DNA of 64,000 bases from contig NZ_MBLO01000036.1 in assembly GCF_001854805.1 (NCBI RefSeq), forward strand, positions 192,534 through 256,533. The letters are read 5' to 3'. The notes below the pieces were generated by a model. That model ran no database searches. It saw nothing but the letters and a program-made list of their open reading frames with translations, and was not told the origin of the DNA. The stretch comes from Pseudofrankia coriaricola (GTDB lineage Bacteria > Actinomycetota > Actinomycetes > Frankiales > Frankiaceae). This document shows, piece by piece, positions 42,751 through 51,318 of the stretch (its first letter is position 1; each line of letters starts with the position of its first letter). A program made the position numbers and the translations under genes.

Positions 42751-43713
42751 CTAAGCCCGAAGGTCGGCGGCGATCTGGGCGTAGACCTCGCGGGTTCGGC
42801 GCTTGGAGGCCACCAGCTCGTCGCGGTTGTCGCCGATCGGCAGCAGCCGCGCGGAGAGGTCGGTGACGCCGGCGTCGACGAACTGCTTGATCCGGGCGAC
42901 GATCATCTCCTCGTCGCCGACAGCGGCGAGGTCGCCGACGTCCTTGGCGTCGCCCTGGTCGAGCAGCCGCTGGTAGTTCGGGGAGACCTCTGCCTCGCCG
43001 AGGATCCGGTTGGCGCGCGCCTTGGCCTCCTCGACCTGGTCCCGCAGGCACAGGCACACCGGAATGCCCGCGACGATCCGCGGCGCCGGCCGCCCGGCCT
43101 CCTCGGCCGCCTTGATGATCCTCGGCGCGATGTGCCCGCCGATGGCGCGCTCGTCGGCCAGCCACAGCACGGTGCCGTCCGCCTTCTCGCCGGCGATGCG
43201 CAGCATCACCGGGCCGAGGGCGGCGACCAGCACCGGCAGCGGCGCGACCGGGGTGAGGCCGAGCGGGTTGTGGACCGTGAAGGTGTCGTTCTCGACGTCG
43301 GCGCCGCCGGTGCCCGCCAGGGCGGCGTTCAGCACCTCGAGGTAGTCGCGGGTGAACGCGGCCGGCCTGTCGTAGGGCAGGCCGAGCATGTCCTTGACGA
43401 TCCAGTGGTGCGACGGCCCGACGCCGAGCGCGAGCCGGCCGTTCGTGGCGGCGTGCGCCGACATCGCGGCCCGCGCCAGCGCGATCGGGTGCTGCGGCTG
43501 CAGCGGGACCACCGCGGTCCCCAGCTCGATGCGCTCGGTCACCGTGCCCATCAGCGCGACGGTGATCAGCGCGTCGAAGTCCGTCGGGACCTGAGGGATC
43601 CAGGCGGTGTCCATCCCCGCGCCCTCGGCCCAGCGCACGTCGTCGAGCATCCGGGCGGCCTTACGCGCGGAGTCCCCGCGCTCGGGCCCGATCATCACGC
43701 CGAACCGCGCCAT
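42751..43713 (-). CDS. LLM-class F420-dependent oxidoreductase
   Basis: 320 aa; ATG at 43713 (AGGTGG upstream). Luciferase-like barrel: FGVMIGPERGDSARKAARML, DVRWAEGAGMDTAWIPQV, RIELGTAVVPLQPQHPIALA, NGRLALGVGPSHHWIVKDM and GTVLWLADERAIGGHI. The family uses reduced F420 or flavin to reduce or oxidise small molecules, common in actinobacterial lipid and steroid catabolism. Substrate unknown. Its promoter region holds a direct repeat AACTCTT with 12-bp period (43734-43752 area). Confidence 0.9.
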   Translation of the reverse strand: MARFGVMIGPERGDSARKAARMLDDVRWAEGAGMDTAWIPQVPTDFDALITVALMGTVTERIELGTAVVPLQPQHPIALARAAMSAHAATNGRLALGVGPSHHWIVKDMLGLPYDRPAAFTRDYLEVLNAALAGTGGADVENDTFTVHNPLGLTPVAPLPVLVAALGPVMLRIAGEKADGTVLWLADERAIGGHIAPRIIKAAEEAGRPAPRIVAGIPVCLCLRDQVEEAKARANRILGEAEVSPNYQRLLDQGDAKDVGDLAAVGDEEMIVARIKQFVDAGVTDLSARLLPIGDNRDELVASKRRTREVYAQIAADLRA

Positions 43714-43939
43714 CTTCTCCACCTAACTCTTCGGTCAACTCTTACGCGCCGCCGCCAGCGTCAGCGCAGGCACAGTCACAGGCACCTCGCCGGCGCGGAC
43801 AAGGACCGGCCCGGGTGTGCGCACCGGCCCTGTGACCGCACGGTCGGCGCGAAGCGCCCCACTCAGGCGGCGCTGGCGACGCCGGTCACCTCGGCGCCTG
43901 ACCGGCCCGTGCCACTCTGGCCGAGCGGGTTCCCGGCCG

Positions 43940-45454
43940 TCACCGCAGCTGGTCCTTCATTACCTTGCCCGTCGCGTTCAACGGGAGGGCGTCGAGGAAC
44001 TCGACATATCGCGGCGCCTTGAACCCGGCCATCCGCACCTTGGACCAGGACATGACCTCCTCGGCGGATACCTGAGCACCCGCGCGGAGTACCAGGAACG
44101 CCTTGCACACCTCGCCCAGCCGCTCGTCGGGCACGCCGATGACGGCGGCCTGGGCGACGGCCGGGTGCTCCAGGAGGTATCCCTCGATCTCGGCGGGATA
44201 GGCGTTGAACCCGCCGACGATGAACATGTCCTTCTTGCGGCCGACGATCTTCAGGTAACCACGCTCGTCGAGGGAGCCGAGGTCGCCGGTGTGCAGCCAG
44301 CCGTCGGCGTCGATCGTCTCGGCGGTGGCCTTCGGGTCGTCGAAGTAGCCCTGCATGACGCTGTAGCCGCGGATGAGCACCTCGCCGTCACCGGCGACCG
44401 CGACCTCGATGCCGTCGCAGGGCGCGCCGACGGTCGTCGCGATCGACTCGAACGAGTCGCCGGGACGGGAGGCCGTGGCGGTGCCGGCCTCGGTGAGCCC
44501 GTAGCCGGTCATGATGTGCTGGAACGGCAGCTCGGCCTTCATCCGGCGGATGAGCTCCACCGGGATGTCGGCCGAGCCGGTGACCGCGCAGCGCAGAGAT
44601 GAAAGGTCGTGCCAGGCTCTGCCACCTTCGGCCAAGTGCGGGCCGCTGGCCTCCAGCAGCGAGTGGTAGATGGTCGGCGCGCCCGGGAGCATGGTGACCT
44701 TCTCCCGCTCGACCAGCTCGCCGACCTTGTCCACATCAAAGACGGCCAGCGGCAGAATGGTCGCGCCACGAATGAGTGACGCGACAAGCCCTGCCTTGTA
44801 GCCGAACGTGTGGAAGAACGGGTTGACGATCAGGTACCGGTCGCCCTCGCGCAGATCGGCCTGGTAACACCACTCGGAATACAGCCGCAGGGTCTGCCGG
44901 TGGTTCATCATCACGCCCTTGGGGCGCCCGGTGGTGCCGGAGGTGAAGATGATGTCGGCGATGTCGCCGCCGTCGACCTCCCGCTCGAACGGCGAGCCGC
45001 TCGTGAGGAAGTCCGACTTCAGGTCGATGTTCGTGACCCCGTCCGGCACCTCGTAGTCGATACCGAGGAAGCCGGGCTGGGTGAGCACGGCCTTGGCACC
45101 GCTGCGCACGATGATGTCGGCGGCCTCGGCCGCCTTGTAACGGGTATTGACGGGAACCAGGACACCGCCGGCGGTCAGCAGTCCAAAGGCCGCAATCGCC
45201 CACTCGGCGGAGTTGGGCGCCCAGATAGCCACCCGGTCGCCCTTGCCAACGCCAAGCGCGGCGAACGCGCCGGCCGCCCGGCGGACCCGCTCGACCAGTT
45301 GGACATAGGTCAGGCGCAGGTCACCGTCGACGAGCGCCTCGGCGTCACCGAACCGCTCCGCGGTGCTGGCCACCATCCGCGGGATGGTGTCCCACGGCAG
45401 CCCCGTGAACGTCGCGCTCTCGGTGCTCCCGGCAATCCTGAGGTCCCCGGCCAC
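43940..45454 (-). CDS. AMP-forming acyl-CoA synthetase (FadD-like)
   Basis: 504 aa; GTG at 45454. Complete ANL enzyme: TYVQLVERVRRAAGAFAALG, IIFTSGTTGRPKGVMMNH (P-loop), MTGYGLTEAGTATAS, LHTGDLGSLDERGYLKIVGRKKDMFIVGGFNAYPAEIE and LPLNATGKVMKDQL (catalytic Lys). Resembles FadD3/FadD17-type fatty or steroid-acid ligases. Repeat copy 4 and a GAGAAT operator lie upstream, in a 260-bp leader after the stop of the previous ligase gene. Confidence 0.92.
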   Translation of the reverse strand: MAGDLRIAGSTESATFTGLPWDTIPRMVASTAERFGDAEALVDGDLRLTYVQLVERVRRAAGAFAALGVGKGDRVAIWAPNSAEWAIAAFGLLTAGGVLVPVNTRYKAAEAADIIVRSGAKAVLTQPGFLGIDYEVPDGVTNIDLKSDFLTSGSPFEREVDGGDIADIIFTSGTTGRPKGVMMNHRQTLRLYSEWCYQADLREGDRYLIVNPFFHTFGYKAGLVASLIRGATILPLAVFDVDKVGELVEREKVTMLPGAPTIYHSLLEASGPHLAEGGRAWHDLSSLRCAVTGSADIPVELIRRMKAELPFQHIMTGYGLTEAGTATASRPGDSFESIATTVGAPCDGIEVAVAGDGEVLIRGYSVMQGYFDDPKATAETIDADGWLHTGDLGSLDERGYLKIVGRKKDMFIVGGFNAYPAEIEGYLLEHPAVAQAAVIGVPDERLGEVCKAFLVLRAGAQVSAEEVMSWSKVRMAGFKAPRYVEFLDALPLNATGKVMKDQLR

Positions 45455-45475
45455 TCTGAGTGCCTCTGGGGACGC

Positions 45476-45527
45476 GGGCCGCCGGGCATGCGAAGGAAGA
45501 TCATTCTCGCATGCCCTTTGGCCCTCT
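45476..45527 (-). repeat. Dispersed palindromic repeat, copy 4
   Basis: Core 45484-45516: arms GGGCATGCGAA and CTCGCATGCCC around GGAAGATCATT. The outer stem GGGCATGCGA/TCGCATGCCC is perfect although its bases differ from copies 1-3, i.e. compensatory change. CTTTGGCCCTC follows as in copy 3. Confidence 0.8.
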
Positions 45528-45706
45528 CGGTTCTCTGTCACCTGGACGTCCTCGTCACTCGGCTTCCTGGTTCCGTACTCGGCTTCCTGGTTCCATCGCG
45601 GCGGCGCTCAGCGGTCGATCAGCCGTCGATCGGCCCGATGTGGTCGCTCGTGTCGACGACCGGGTCCGGCGAGCGCGTCGACATGAGATCCATCCTTGCT
45701 CAAGGC

Positions 45707-45721
45707 GAGAATCCTATTCTC
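45707..45721. promoter_or_regulatory. Palindromic operator, GAGAAT-type, site A3
   Basis: GAGAATCCTATTCTC is a perfect 6-bp inverted repeat with a 3-nt centre, the same core as site A1. It overlaps the stop codon of the upstream ligase and lies 253 bp before the downstream ligase start. Confidence 0.6.
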
Positions 45722-47414
45722 TGGCCTGTCCGGCCGCAATGTCCCGCCGCAGGAGCACCTTCTGGACCTTGCCGCTGGCCGTGCGCGGGAAGTCGCCGAC
45801 CGTGTGGACCTCCTCGGGCCACTTCTGCCTGGCCAGCCCTACCCGTTCCAGGTGCGCCCGCATCTCCGCGAGCGTCGGCACCTCGTGCCCCGGGGCGAGC
45901 CGCAGCACCGCGGCGGCGTGCTCGCCGAGGCGCGGGTCGGGGGCGGCCACGACCGCCGCCTCGGCGACGGCCGGCATCGTGAGCAGCGCCTCCTCCACCT
46001 CCAAGGCACTGATGTTCTCCCCGCCGCGGATGATGAAGTCCGCCTTGCGGTCGACGATCGTGAGGTAGCCGTCCGCGTCGAGCACGCCGACGTCGCCGGT
46101 GTGGTACCAGCCCTCGTCGTCGAACGCCTTCGCCGTCAGCTCGTCGTCGAGGTAGCCCAGGCACAGGTCCGGGCCGCGGCTGAGGATCTCGCCGTCCTCG
46201 GCTAGCTGGATCTCGACGCCCGTCATCGGGTCGCCGTCGGTGAAGATCCTCTTCTCGAGGGCCGCGGAGTAGCGCGAGCCGGTGATCGACGGGTGCTCGG
46301 TGCTGCCGTACGACCGGAAGACGGTGACGCCCAGGTCGGTGAGCCTGGTGGTGACCGCGGCCGGCACCGAGGAGCCGCCCAGGCCCGCGTAGCGGATCCC
46401 CTCGTAGTGCTTGGCGAGCTCGAAGTCGGGGTGGTCGACGATGCTGGTCATGAAGAAGGTCGCGCCGCCGCCGACGGTGAGGCCGTCGGCGAGCAGCGCC
46501 AGCACCTTCGCCGGGTCCCAGACGTCCAGCAGGTTGATCGGCATGCCGTCCAGCACCGGGATCAGCAGCGCGTTGAGCATCCCGATGAAGTGGCCGACCG
46601 GCGCGCCGGTGAGCTGGGCGCCCCGGTCCTCGGGCATCAGCCCGGCGAGCTGGCGGGTCTCGAAGACCAGCGTCTGGTGACTGTGCACCACGCCCTTCGG
46701 GTCGCGGGTGGTGCCCGAGGTGAACGCGATCACCGCCGTCGAGGCCGGGTCAACCAGGAGCACGCCCTCGAGCGGCTCGTCGGCCAGCAGGTCGTCGAAA
46801 TCCACCGTTCCGCCGCGTCGCTCAGAGCCTTCTGCTTCGCCGCGTCGGTCACGCGCTCCGGCTCCGTCCTCGCTCCGCTCGGACGAAACGACCTCCCAGA
46901 TCGACTTCGTCGATCCGGCAGGAACCCCGTCCGCGCGTGCCCTCCGTCGCTCAGGGTCACGGTCGACCACGCCGACGATCGGTACCTCGGCGCACAGGTC
47001 CTCGTGCAGTTCCATCCGGCCGAACCGCTCCGCCGTGACGAACACCTTCGGCTTCGCGGTGCGCAGGATGTAGCCGAGCTCCTTGCGGCCGTAGAAATGC
47101 ACGATCGGCACGACGACCGCGCCGAGGAACGTCGACGCCCAGAAGGTCGCCGCCGCCTCCACCCAGTTGGGAAGCTGGACGGCGACGACGTCGCCGGGGC
47201 CCACCCCGCGCGCCCGCAGCCCCGCGGCGAGCCGGCGGGCGAGCCGCTCGACGTCGCGAAGCGTCCCCTCATACGGCCGCACGTCCGAGTGGACCCGGAA
47301 CTGGGCGTCGGGCGCGGCCGCGAGCCCGGCCGCTAACAGGTCACCGAGCGTCTCCCGGGTCCACCACCCCTCGGCCTCGTAGCGCTTGACCAGCTCGGCG
47401 GGGATGGTTCGCAT
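45714..47414 (-). CDS. AMP-forming acyl-CoA ligase carrying an in-frame repeat insertion
   Basis: 566 aa from ATG at 47414 (GGAG upstream); longer frames continue antisense through the hydratase and are rejected. ANL motifs: IAFTSGTTRDPKGVVHSH, FRSYGSTEHPSI, YHTGDVGVLDADGYLTIVDRKADFIIRGG, and Lys in RTASGKVQKVL. Between VVDRDPE and TVDFDDLLADEP lies an extra, Arg/Glu/Gly-rich stretch of about 50 residues (GVPAGSTKSIWEVVSSERSE...RRGEAEGSERRGG) encoded by hairpin repeat DNA (46808-46962). The reading frame survives, so the enzyme may still work. Divergent from the hydratase at 47494. Confidence 0.88.
   Translation of the reverse strand: MRTIPAELVKRYEAEGWWTRETLGDLLAAGLAAAPDAQFRVHSDVRPYEGTLRDVERLARRLAAGLRARGVGPGDVVAVQLPNWVEAAATFWASTFLGAVVVPIVHFYGRKELGYILRTAKPKVFVTAERFGRMELHEDLCAEVPIVGVVDRDPERRRARADGVPAGSTKSIWEVVSSERSEDGAGARDRRGEAEGSERRGGTVDFDDLLADEPLEGVLLVDPASTAVIAFTSGTTRDPKGVVHSHQTLVFETRQLAGLMPEDRGAQLTGAPVGHFIGMLNALLIPVLDGMPINLLDVWDPAKVLALLADGLTVGGGATFFMTSIVDHPDFELAKHYEGIRYAGLGGSSVPAAVTTRLTDLGVTVFRSYGSTEHPSITGSRYSAALEKRIFTDGDPMTGVEIQLAEDGEILSRGPDLCLGYLDDELTAKAFDDEGWYHTGDVGVLDADGYLTIVDRKADFIIRGGENISALEVEEALLTMPAVAEAAVVAAPDPRLGEHAAAVLRLAPGHEVPTLAEMRAHLERVGLARQKWPEEVHTVGDFPRTASGKVQKVLLRRDIAAGQARE
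46808..46962. repeat. Hairpin repeat unit inserted inside a CoA ligase gene
   Basis: It holds hairpin CGTCC-TCGCTCCGCTC-GGACG (46865-46885), homologous to the 38.4-kb cluster, and hairpin 46896-46918 (CCAGATCGAC/GTCGATCCGG) homologous to the one at 8742. It is bounded by near-identical direct repeats CGTCGCTCAGRG (46816-46827 and 46945-46956). Length keeps the ligase frame open. Confidence 0.65.
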
Positions 47415-47445
47415 GCTGGTGCACACTCCGTTTCGTGCGGCGACG

Positions 47446-47475
47446 GTACTCTCACCAGACGAGAACGTTAGTACC
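47446..47475. promoter_or_regulatory. Divergent promoter/operator element, site B3
   Basis: Contains CTCTCACCAGACGAGAA (47449-47465) framed by GTACT and AGTACC arms. It matches B2 at 40333 in 20 of 30 positions, including the AGAAC-TTA-TACC right half. It lies between a CoA ligase and a hydratase gene read in opposite directions. Confidence 0.55.
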
Positions 47476-47493
47476 AAAGACGGAGAAGGCATA

Positions 47494-48225
47494 GTGATCG
47501 ATCTCGACATCGACGGAGGCCTCGCGGTCGTCACGGTCGACCGGCCCGAGGCACGCAACGCCATCTCGCGGGACACGATGGACGAGCTGGAGAAGGTGCT
47601 CGACGCTGTCGACACGTCGGGAGCGCACGCGCTGGCCATCACCGGCGGCGGCGACCGTGCGTTCATCTCGGGCGGCGACCTTAAGGAGCTCGCCACGATC
47701 CGGACCAAGGAAGGCGCCGTCGACATGGCGCTGCGGATGCGCGGGCTGTGCGACCGGATCGCCGCGTTCCGCGGGCCCGTCATCGCCGCGATCAACGGCC
47801 ACGCCCTCGGCGGAGGCGCCGAGGTGGCCATCGCCGCCGACATCCGCGTCGCCGCCGAGGACATCCGGATCGGCTTCACTCAGGCCATGTTGGCGATCAT
47901 GCCGGGATGGGGCGGCGCGGAGCGGCTGGCGGCCGTCGTCGGCCGCGGCCGGGCCCTCATGCTCGCCGGCTCCGGCGCCGTCGTCGACACCGCCGAGGCC
48001 GCCCGCCTGGGCCTGGTCGACAAGGTCCTCCCACGCGCCGAGTTCGACGCCGGCTGGCGCGCGCTGGCGAAGTCCCTGGCCCACCACCCGGCCGCCGAGA
48101 CCAAGCGCGTCATGTCCGGCACGGTCGGCCCGCGGGAGGCCGCCGAGGCCTTCGGCGACCTGTGGGTCTCCGACGCGCACTGGGCCGAGGTCGACAAGGT
48201 CCTGAACCGGATCCGCGACAAGTAA
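47494..48225 (+). CDS. Enoyl-CoA hydratase/isomerase family protein
   Basis: 243 aa; GTG at 47494 (GGAGAAGG upstream). Crotonase pattern: TVDRPEARNAISRDTMDEL, RAFISGGDLKELATI (oxyanion), AAINGHALGGGAEVAIAADIRVAAEDIRIG, and GWGGAERLAAVVG followed by the LGLVDKV helix. The usual catalytic Glu region is kept as AMLAIMPGWGGAERL. It probably works on the CoA ester made by the divergent ligase. A strong terminator follows. Confidence 0.9.
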   Translation: MIDLDIDGGLAVVTVDRPEARNAISRDTMDELEKVLDAVDTSGAHALAITGGGDRAFISGGDLKELATIRTKEGAVDMALRMRGLCDRIAAFRGPVIAAINGHALGGGAEVAIAADIRVAAEDIRIGFTQAMLAIMPGWGGAERLAAVVGRGRALMLAGSGAVVDTAEAARLGLVDKVLPRAEFDAGWRALAKSLAHHPAAETKRVMSGTVGPREAAEAFGDLWVSDAHWAEVDKVLNRIRDK

Positions 48226-48257
48226 CAAGTAAGGACGACAACAGCGCCCTGGGTATA

Positions 48258-48294
48258 AGGAGGGGAGGACGCCGAGACGGCGTCCTCCCCTCCT
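48258..48294 (+). terminator. Strong hairpin terminator
   Basis: A 17-bp perfect stem (48258-48274 with 48278-48294) with loop AGA, 32 bp after the hydratase stop; also suits the converging CoA-transferase gene. Confidence 0.7.
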
Positions 48295-48347
48295 GCCTGT
48301 GGCCGTTGTCCCCGGCACCGGACCGTCGACGAGCCTCGGCCCGGCGG

Positions 48348-49562
48348 TCAGGTAACCGCGCCGGCTTCCTTCAGGGCGATGATGCGGTCCCAGCCGTAGC
48401 CGAGTTCGAGGAGGACCTCCTCGGTCTGGGCGGCGAAGTCCGGCGCCGGGGCCGCGACGGGCGCGGTGACGTCGAACTGGACCGGGTTCGCGACGAGCTC
48501 CATCTCCCCGGCGTCGATGATGTACTCGTTGGCCCTGACCTGCGGGTCGGCGCTGACCTGCAGCGAGTCCTGCACCGGGGCCCACGGCCCGGACAGGGTG
48601 GCCAGCCGTTCGGTCCACTCCGCCAGGGTCCTGGTGGCGAACGCCTCCCGTAGCAGCTTGACGCCCTCGGGGGTGTTCTGGCCGATCAGCTCCGCGGTGG
48701 CGAACCGGGGGTCGTCGGCCAGCTCCGGCCGGTCGACGTGGCGGCACACGTCCGCCCAGAACCGGGCCGGCTGCAGCATGACCAGGGAGATGTACCGGCC
48801 GTCCCTGGTCTTGTACAGCCCGGAGAGCGGGTTGGTCGGCGCGCCGTGCTCGCCGGGCACGATCCCCTCGAAGGCCATGTTGACGAACTTCGACAGCGCG
48901 ACCCCGTGGCCCATCGACCAGACCCCGCTGCCCAGCAGCGAGACGTCGACGATGGAGGGCTCGCCGGTCCGCTCGCGGCGGAACAGCGCCGCGGCGATGC
49001 CGCCAGCGAGGTTCGTGCCGGAGATCGTGTCCCCGTACGCCGGCCCGGGCGGGTTGACGACGCCCTCGGTGCCCGGCGGCGTCAGGCTCGCGGCGGACGA
49101 GCCGCGCGCCCAGAAGGCGGTCATGTCGAACCCGCCCTTCGTGGACTCCGCGCCGCGCGGGCCGAGCGCGCTGCCGCGCGCATAGATGATCTTCGGGTTG
49201 ACGGCGCGGATGTCGTCGACGTCGACGCGCAGCTTCTCGCGCACCTTCGGCAGATGGTTCGTCAGGTACACGTCGGCCTGCTTCGCCAGCTCCAGCAGGA
49301 CCTCCCTGCCGAGCGGGTTGGCGATGTCCAGGCCAACGCTGCGCTTGCCCCGGTTGCTGTGCCAGATGTTCGGGTTCGGCCCGGCGGGGTCGACCTTCAT
49401 CTTGCCGATCTGCGTAAGCCCGCGCTGCGGGTCGCCAGTCACGGCATGCTCAATCTTGATGACCTGAGCGCCCCACTCCCCGAGGACCGCGCCACCCGAC
49501 GGCACGAAGCCGTACATGGCGACCTCGAGGACGCGGATGCCTTCCAGGGGCCGGGCGCTCAC
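48348..49562 (-). CDS. CaiB/BaiF family III CoA-transferase
   Basis: 404 aa; GTG at 49562, 31 bp after the aldehyde dehydrogenase stop. Motifs: PLEGIRVLEVAMYGFVPSGG, EWGAQVIKIEHAVTGDP, WHSNRGKRSVGLDIANPLGR, TNHLPKVREKLRVDV and TKGGFDMTAFWARG carrying the probable catalytic Asp, then WSMGHGVALSKFV. Similar to transferases linked to steroid/bile-acid side-chain or benzylsuccinate-type degradation, but the substrate is open. Likely in one operon with the aldehyde dehydrogenase upstream. Confidence 0.9.
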   Translation of the reverse strand: MSARPLEGIRVLEVAMYGFVPSGGAVLGEWGAQVIKIEHAVTGDPQRGLTQIGKMKVDPAGPNPNIWHSNRGKRSVGLDIANPLGREVLLELAKQADVYLTNHLPKVREKLRVDVDDIRAVNPKIIYARGSALGPRGAESTKGGFDMTAFWARGSSAASLTPPGTEGVVNPPGPAYGDTISGTNLAGGIAAALFRRERTGEPSIVDVSLLGSGVWSMGHGVALSKFVNMAFEGIVPGEHGAPTNPLSGLYKTRDGRYISLVMLQPARFWADVCRHVDRPELADDPRFATAELIGQNTPEGVKLLREAFATRTLAEWTERLATLSGPWAPVQDSLQVSADPQVRANEYIIDAGEMELVANPVQFDVTAPVAAPAPDFAAQTEEVLLELGYGWDRIIALKEAGAVT

Positions 49563-49593
49563 CGGCCCAGCCCCTGGGTCAGCTTGACCACGC

Positions 49594-51033
49594 TCACTTG
49601 ACCGGCACCGCCAGGGTCTTGCGCTCCAAGAACTCCTCCAGCCCGGGCACGCCCATCTCGCGGCCGATGCCCGACTGCTTGTACCCGCCGAACGGCGAGT
49701 CCGGAGCGAACCAGTTGCCACCGTTGACGCTGATCGTCCCGCTCCGGATCCGCCGGGCGATCGCGATCGCTCGCTCGTCGTCCGCGCCGAACACCGAGCC
49801 GGACAGACCGAAGATCGAGTTGTTGGCGATCGCGACGGCGTCGTCGTCGTCCTCGTAGGCGATGATCGCCAGAACCGGGCCGAAGACCTCGTCCTGAGCG
49901 ATCTCGCTGTCCTGGTCGACGTCGGCCAGCACCGTCGGGGCGTAGAAGTAGCCGGGCCCGTCGAGGCTCTTGCCTCCGGCGACGAGCGTGGCGCCGGCCG
50001 CGACGGCCCGCTGGACGATCCCGTCGACCTTCTCGCGCTGCTCGGCACTGATCAGCGGGCCGACGTAGGTCTCCTCCAGCGCCGGGTCACCGACCTTGAT
50101 GTTCTCGATCGTGGCCTTGACCTTCTCGACGAACTCGTCCTTGCGCGAGCTGGGCACGAGCAGGCGCGAGGTGACGGCGCAGCCCTGCCCCGCGTGCGAG
50201 CAGATCGTCATGGTCGCGATGAGGGCGAGAAAGTCCGCGTCCGCGTCATCGACGGCTATGAGCGCCGACTTGCCGCCGAGCTCCAGGAAAACCTTCTTGA
50301 CGGTCTTGGCGGCGACTTCCATGATCCGTCGACCGACCGGCGTCGAGCCGGTGAAACTGATCATGTCGACGTCGGGGTGGCCGGTGAGCACCTCGGCGAC
50401 CTCGACCGACGGCGAGGTGATCACGTTGACCACGCCGGCCGGGATGTCGGTCTCGTTGGCGATGATCTCGCCGAGTGCCAGGGTGATCAGCGGAGTCTGC
50501 GGCGCGCCCTTGAGGATCACGGTGCAGCCGGCCGCGAGCGCGGGAGCGACCTTCGCGATCGCGATCTGGGTCGGGTAGTTGTAGGGAATGATCGCGGAGA
50601 CGACGCCCGCGGCTTCCTTCTCCACCCAGCGTCGATTCTTGATCCCGTGGGACTCGACCTCCGGAAGCTCCTCCGTGAACGAGTAGCCCGCGGCCAGGTC
50701 CGCGTAGTACTTCACGATGTCGATCGGGACATCGAGCGCCGCGCCGTACGTCATCACGCGCGGGTGCCCGACCTCGGCGATCGTCAGCTCGCGCAGCTCC
50801 TCGCGGTGCTTGACCAACGCCTCATGCAACTGGTTCAGGCAACGCACCCGGAACTCGACGTTCGTCGACCAGTCCGTCGTGTCGAACGCCCGGCGCGCCG
50901 CCTTCACCGCGGCCACCGCCTGCTCGACCGTCGCGTCCGGTGCCTCGCCGAGAACCTCGCCCGTCGTCGGGTTGAGCGAGACCGTCGCACTCGGCGCCTC
51001 GACCAGCTGCCCGTCGATGAGTAAGCCCTTCAC
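49594..51033 (-). CDS. Aldehyde dehydrogenase
   Basis: 479 aa; GTG at 51033 with GGGAG upstream. ALDH motifs: IIPYNYPTQIAIAKVAPALAAG, ISFTGSTPVGRRIM, catalytic Glu in FLELGGKSALI, catalytic Cys in HAGQGCAVTSRLL, QDEVFGPVLAIIAY, and GGYKQSGIGREMG. Oxidises an unknown aldehyde. First gene of a two-gene operon with the CoA-transferase; operator B4 lies 120 bp upstream. Confidence 0.93.
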   Translation of the reverse strand: MKGLLIDGQLVEAPSATVSLNPTTGEVLGEAPDATVEQAVAAVKAARRAFDTTDWSTNVEFRVRCLNQLHEALVKHREELRELTIAEVGHPRVMTYGAALDVPIDIVKYYADLAAGYSFTEELPEVESHGIKNRRWVEKEAAGVVSAIIPYNYPTQIAIAKVAPALAAGCTVILKGAPQTPLITLALGEIIANETDIPAGVVNVITSPSVEVAEVLTGHPDVDMISFTGSTPVGRRIMEVAAKTVKKVFLELGGKSALIAVDDADADFLALIATMTICSHAGQGCAVTSRLLVPSSRKDEFVEKVKATIENIKVGDPALEETYVGPLISAEQREKVDGIVQRAVAAGATLVAGGKSLDGPGYFYAPTVLADVDQDSEIAQDEVFGPVLAIIAYEDDDDAVAIANNSIFGLSGSVFGADDERAIAIARRIRSGTISVNGGNWFAPDSPFGGYKQSGIGREMGVPGLEEFLERKTLAVPVK

Positions 51034-51155
51034 GGCAGCTCCCTCGCCCTCTTCTGGTTGGTTCTCGTGGTGCGTCCTCGCCGATCATCCCCGAGGACGC
51101 ACGCCGGATGTGCGCGGAGGCCCGTTACCAGCGCTTCCCTGTGCTGGAAGCTACA

Positions 51156-51172
51156 TTCTCACCTGACGGGAA
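51156..51172. promoter_or_regulatory. Operator-like palindrome, site B4
   Basis: TTCTCACCTGACGGGAA: 17 bp, arms TTCTC/GGGAA (one mismatch), 123 bp upstream of the aldehyde dehydrogenase start. Differs from B3 at only three positions over this window. Confidence 0.5.
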
Positions 51173-51220
51173 TCAAGATTTCATGGACTGCCCGGTACAG
51201 CGGGCCGCCGCCGGGTGCCT

Positions 51221-51250
51221 CGACGGCCCGGGCACATACCCGGGCCGTCG
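51221..51250. terminator. Hairpin terminator after the amidohydrolase gene
   Basis: Arms CGACGGCCCGGG and CCCGGGCCGTCG (12 bp) around loop CACATA, 69 bp downstream of the minus-strand amidohydrolase stop. Confidence 0.6.
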
Positions 51251-51318
51251 ACCCTACCGGGCACAGCGCACCCGCGGCGCCCGGCCGACGGGGCGCCGCG
51301 CGCCCCGCCGGTGCCCTC

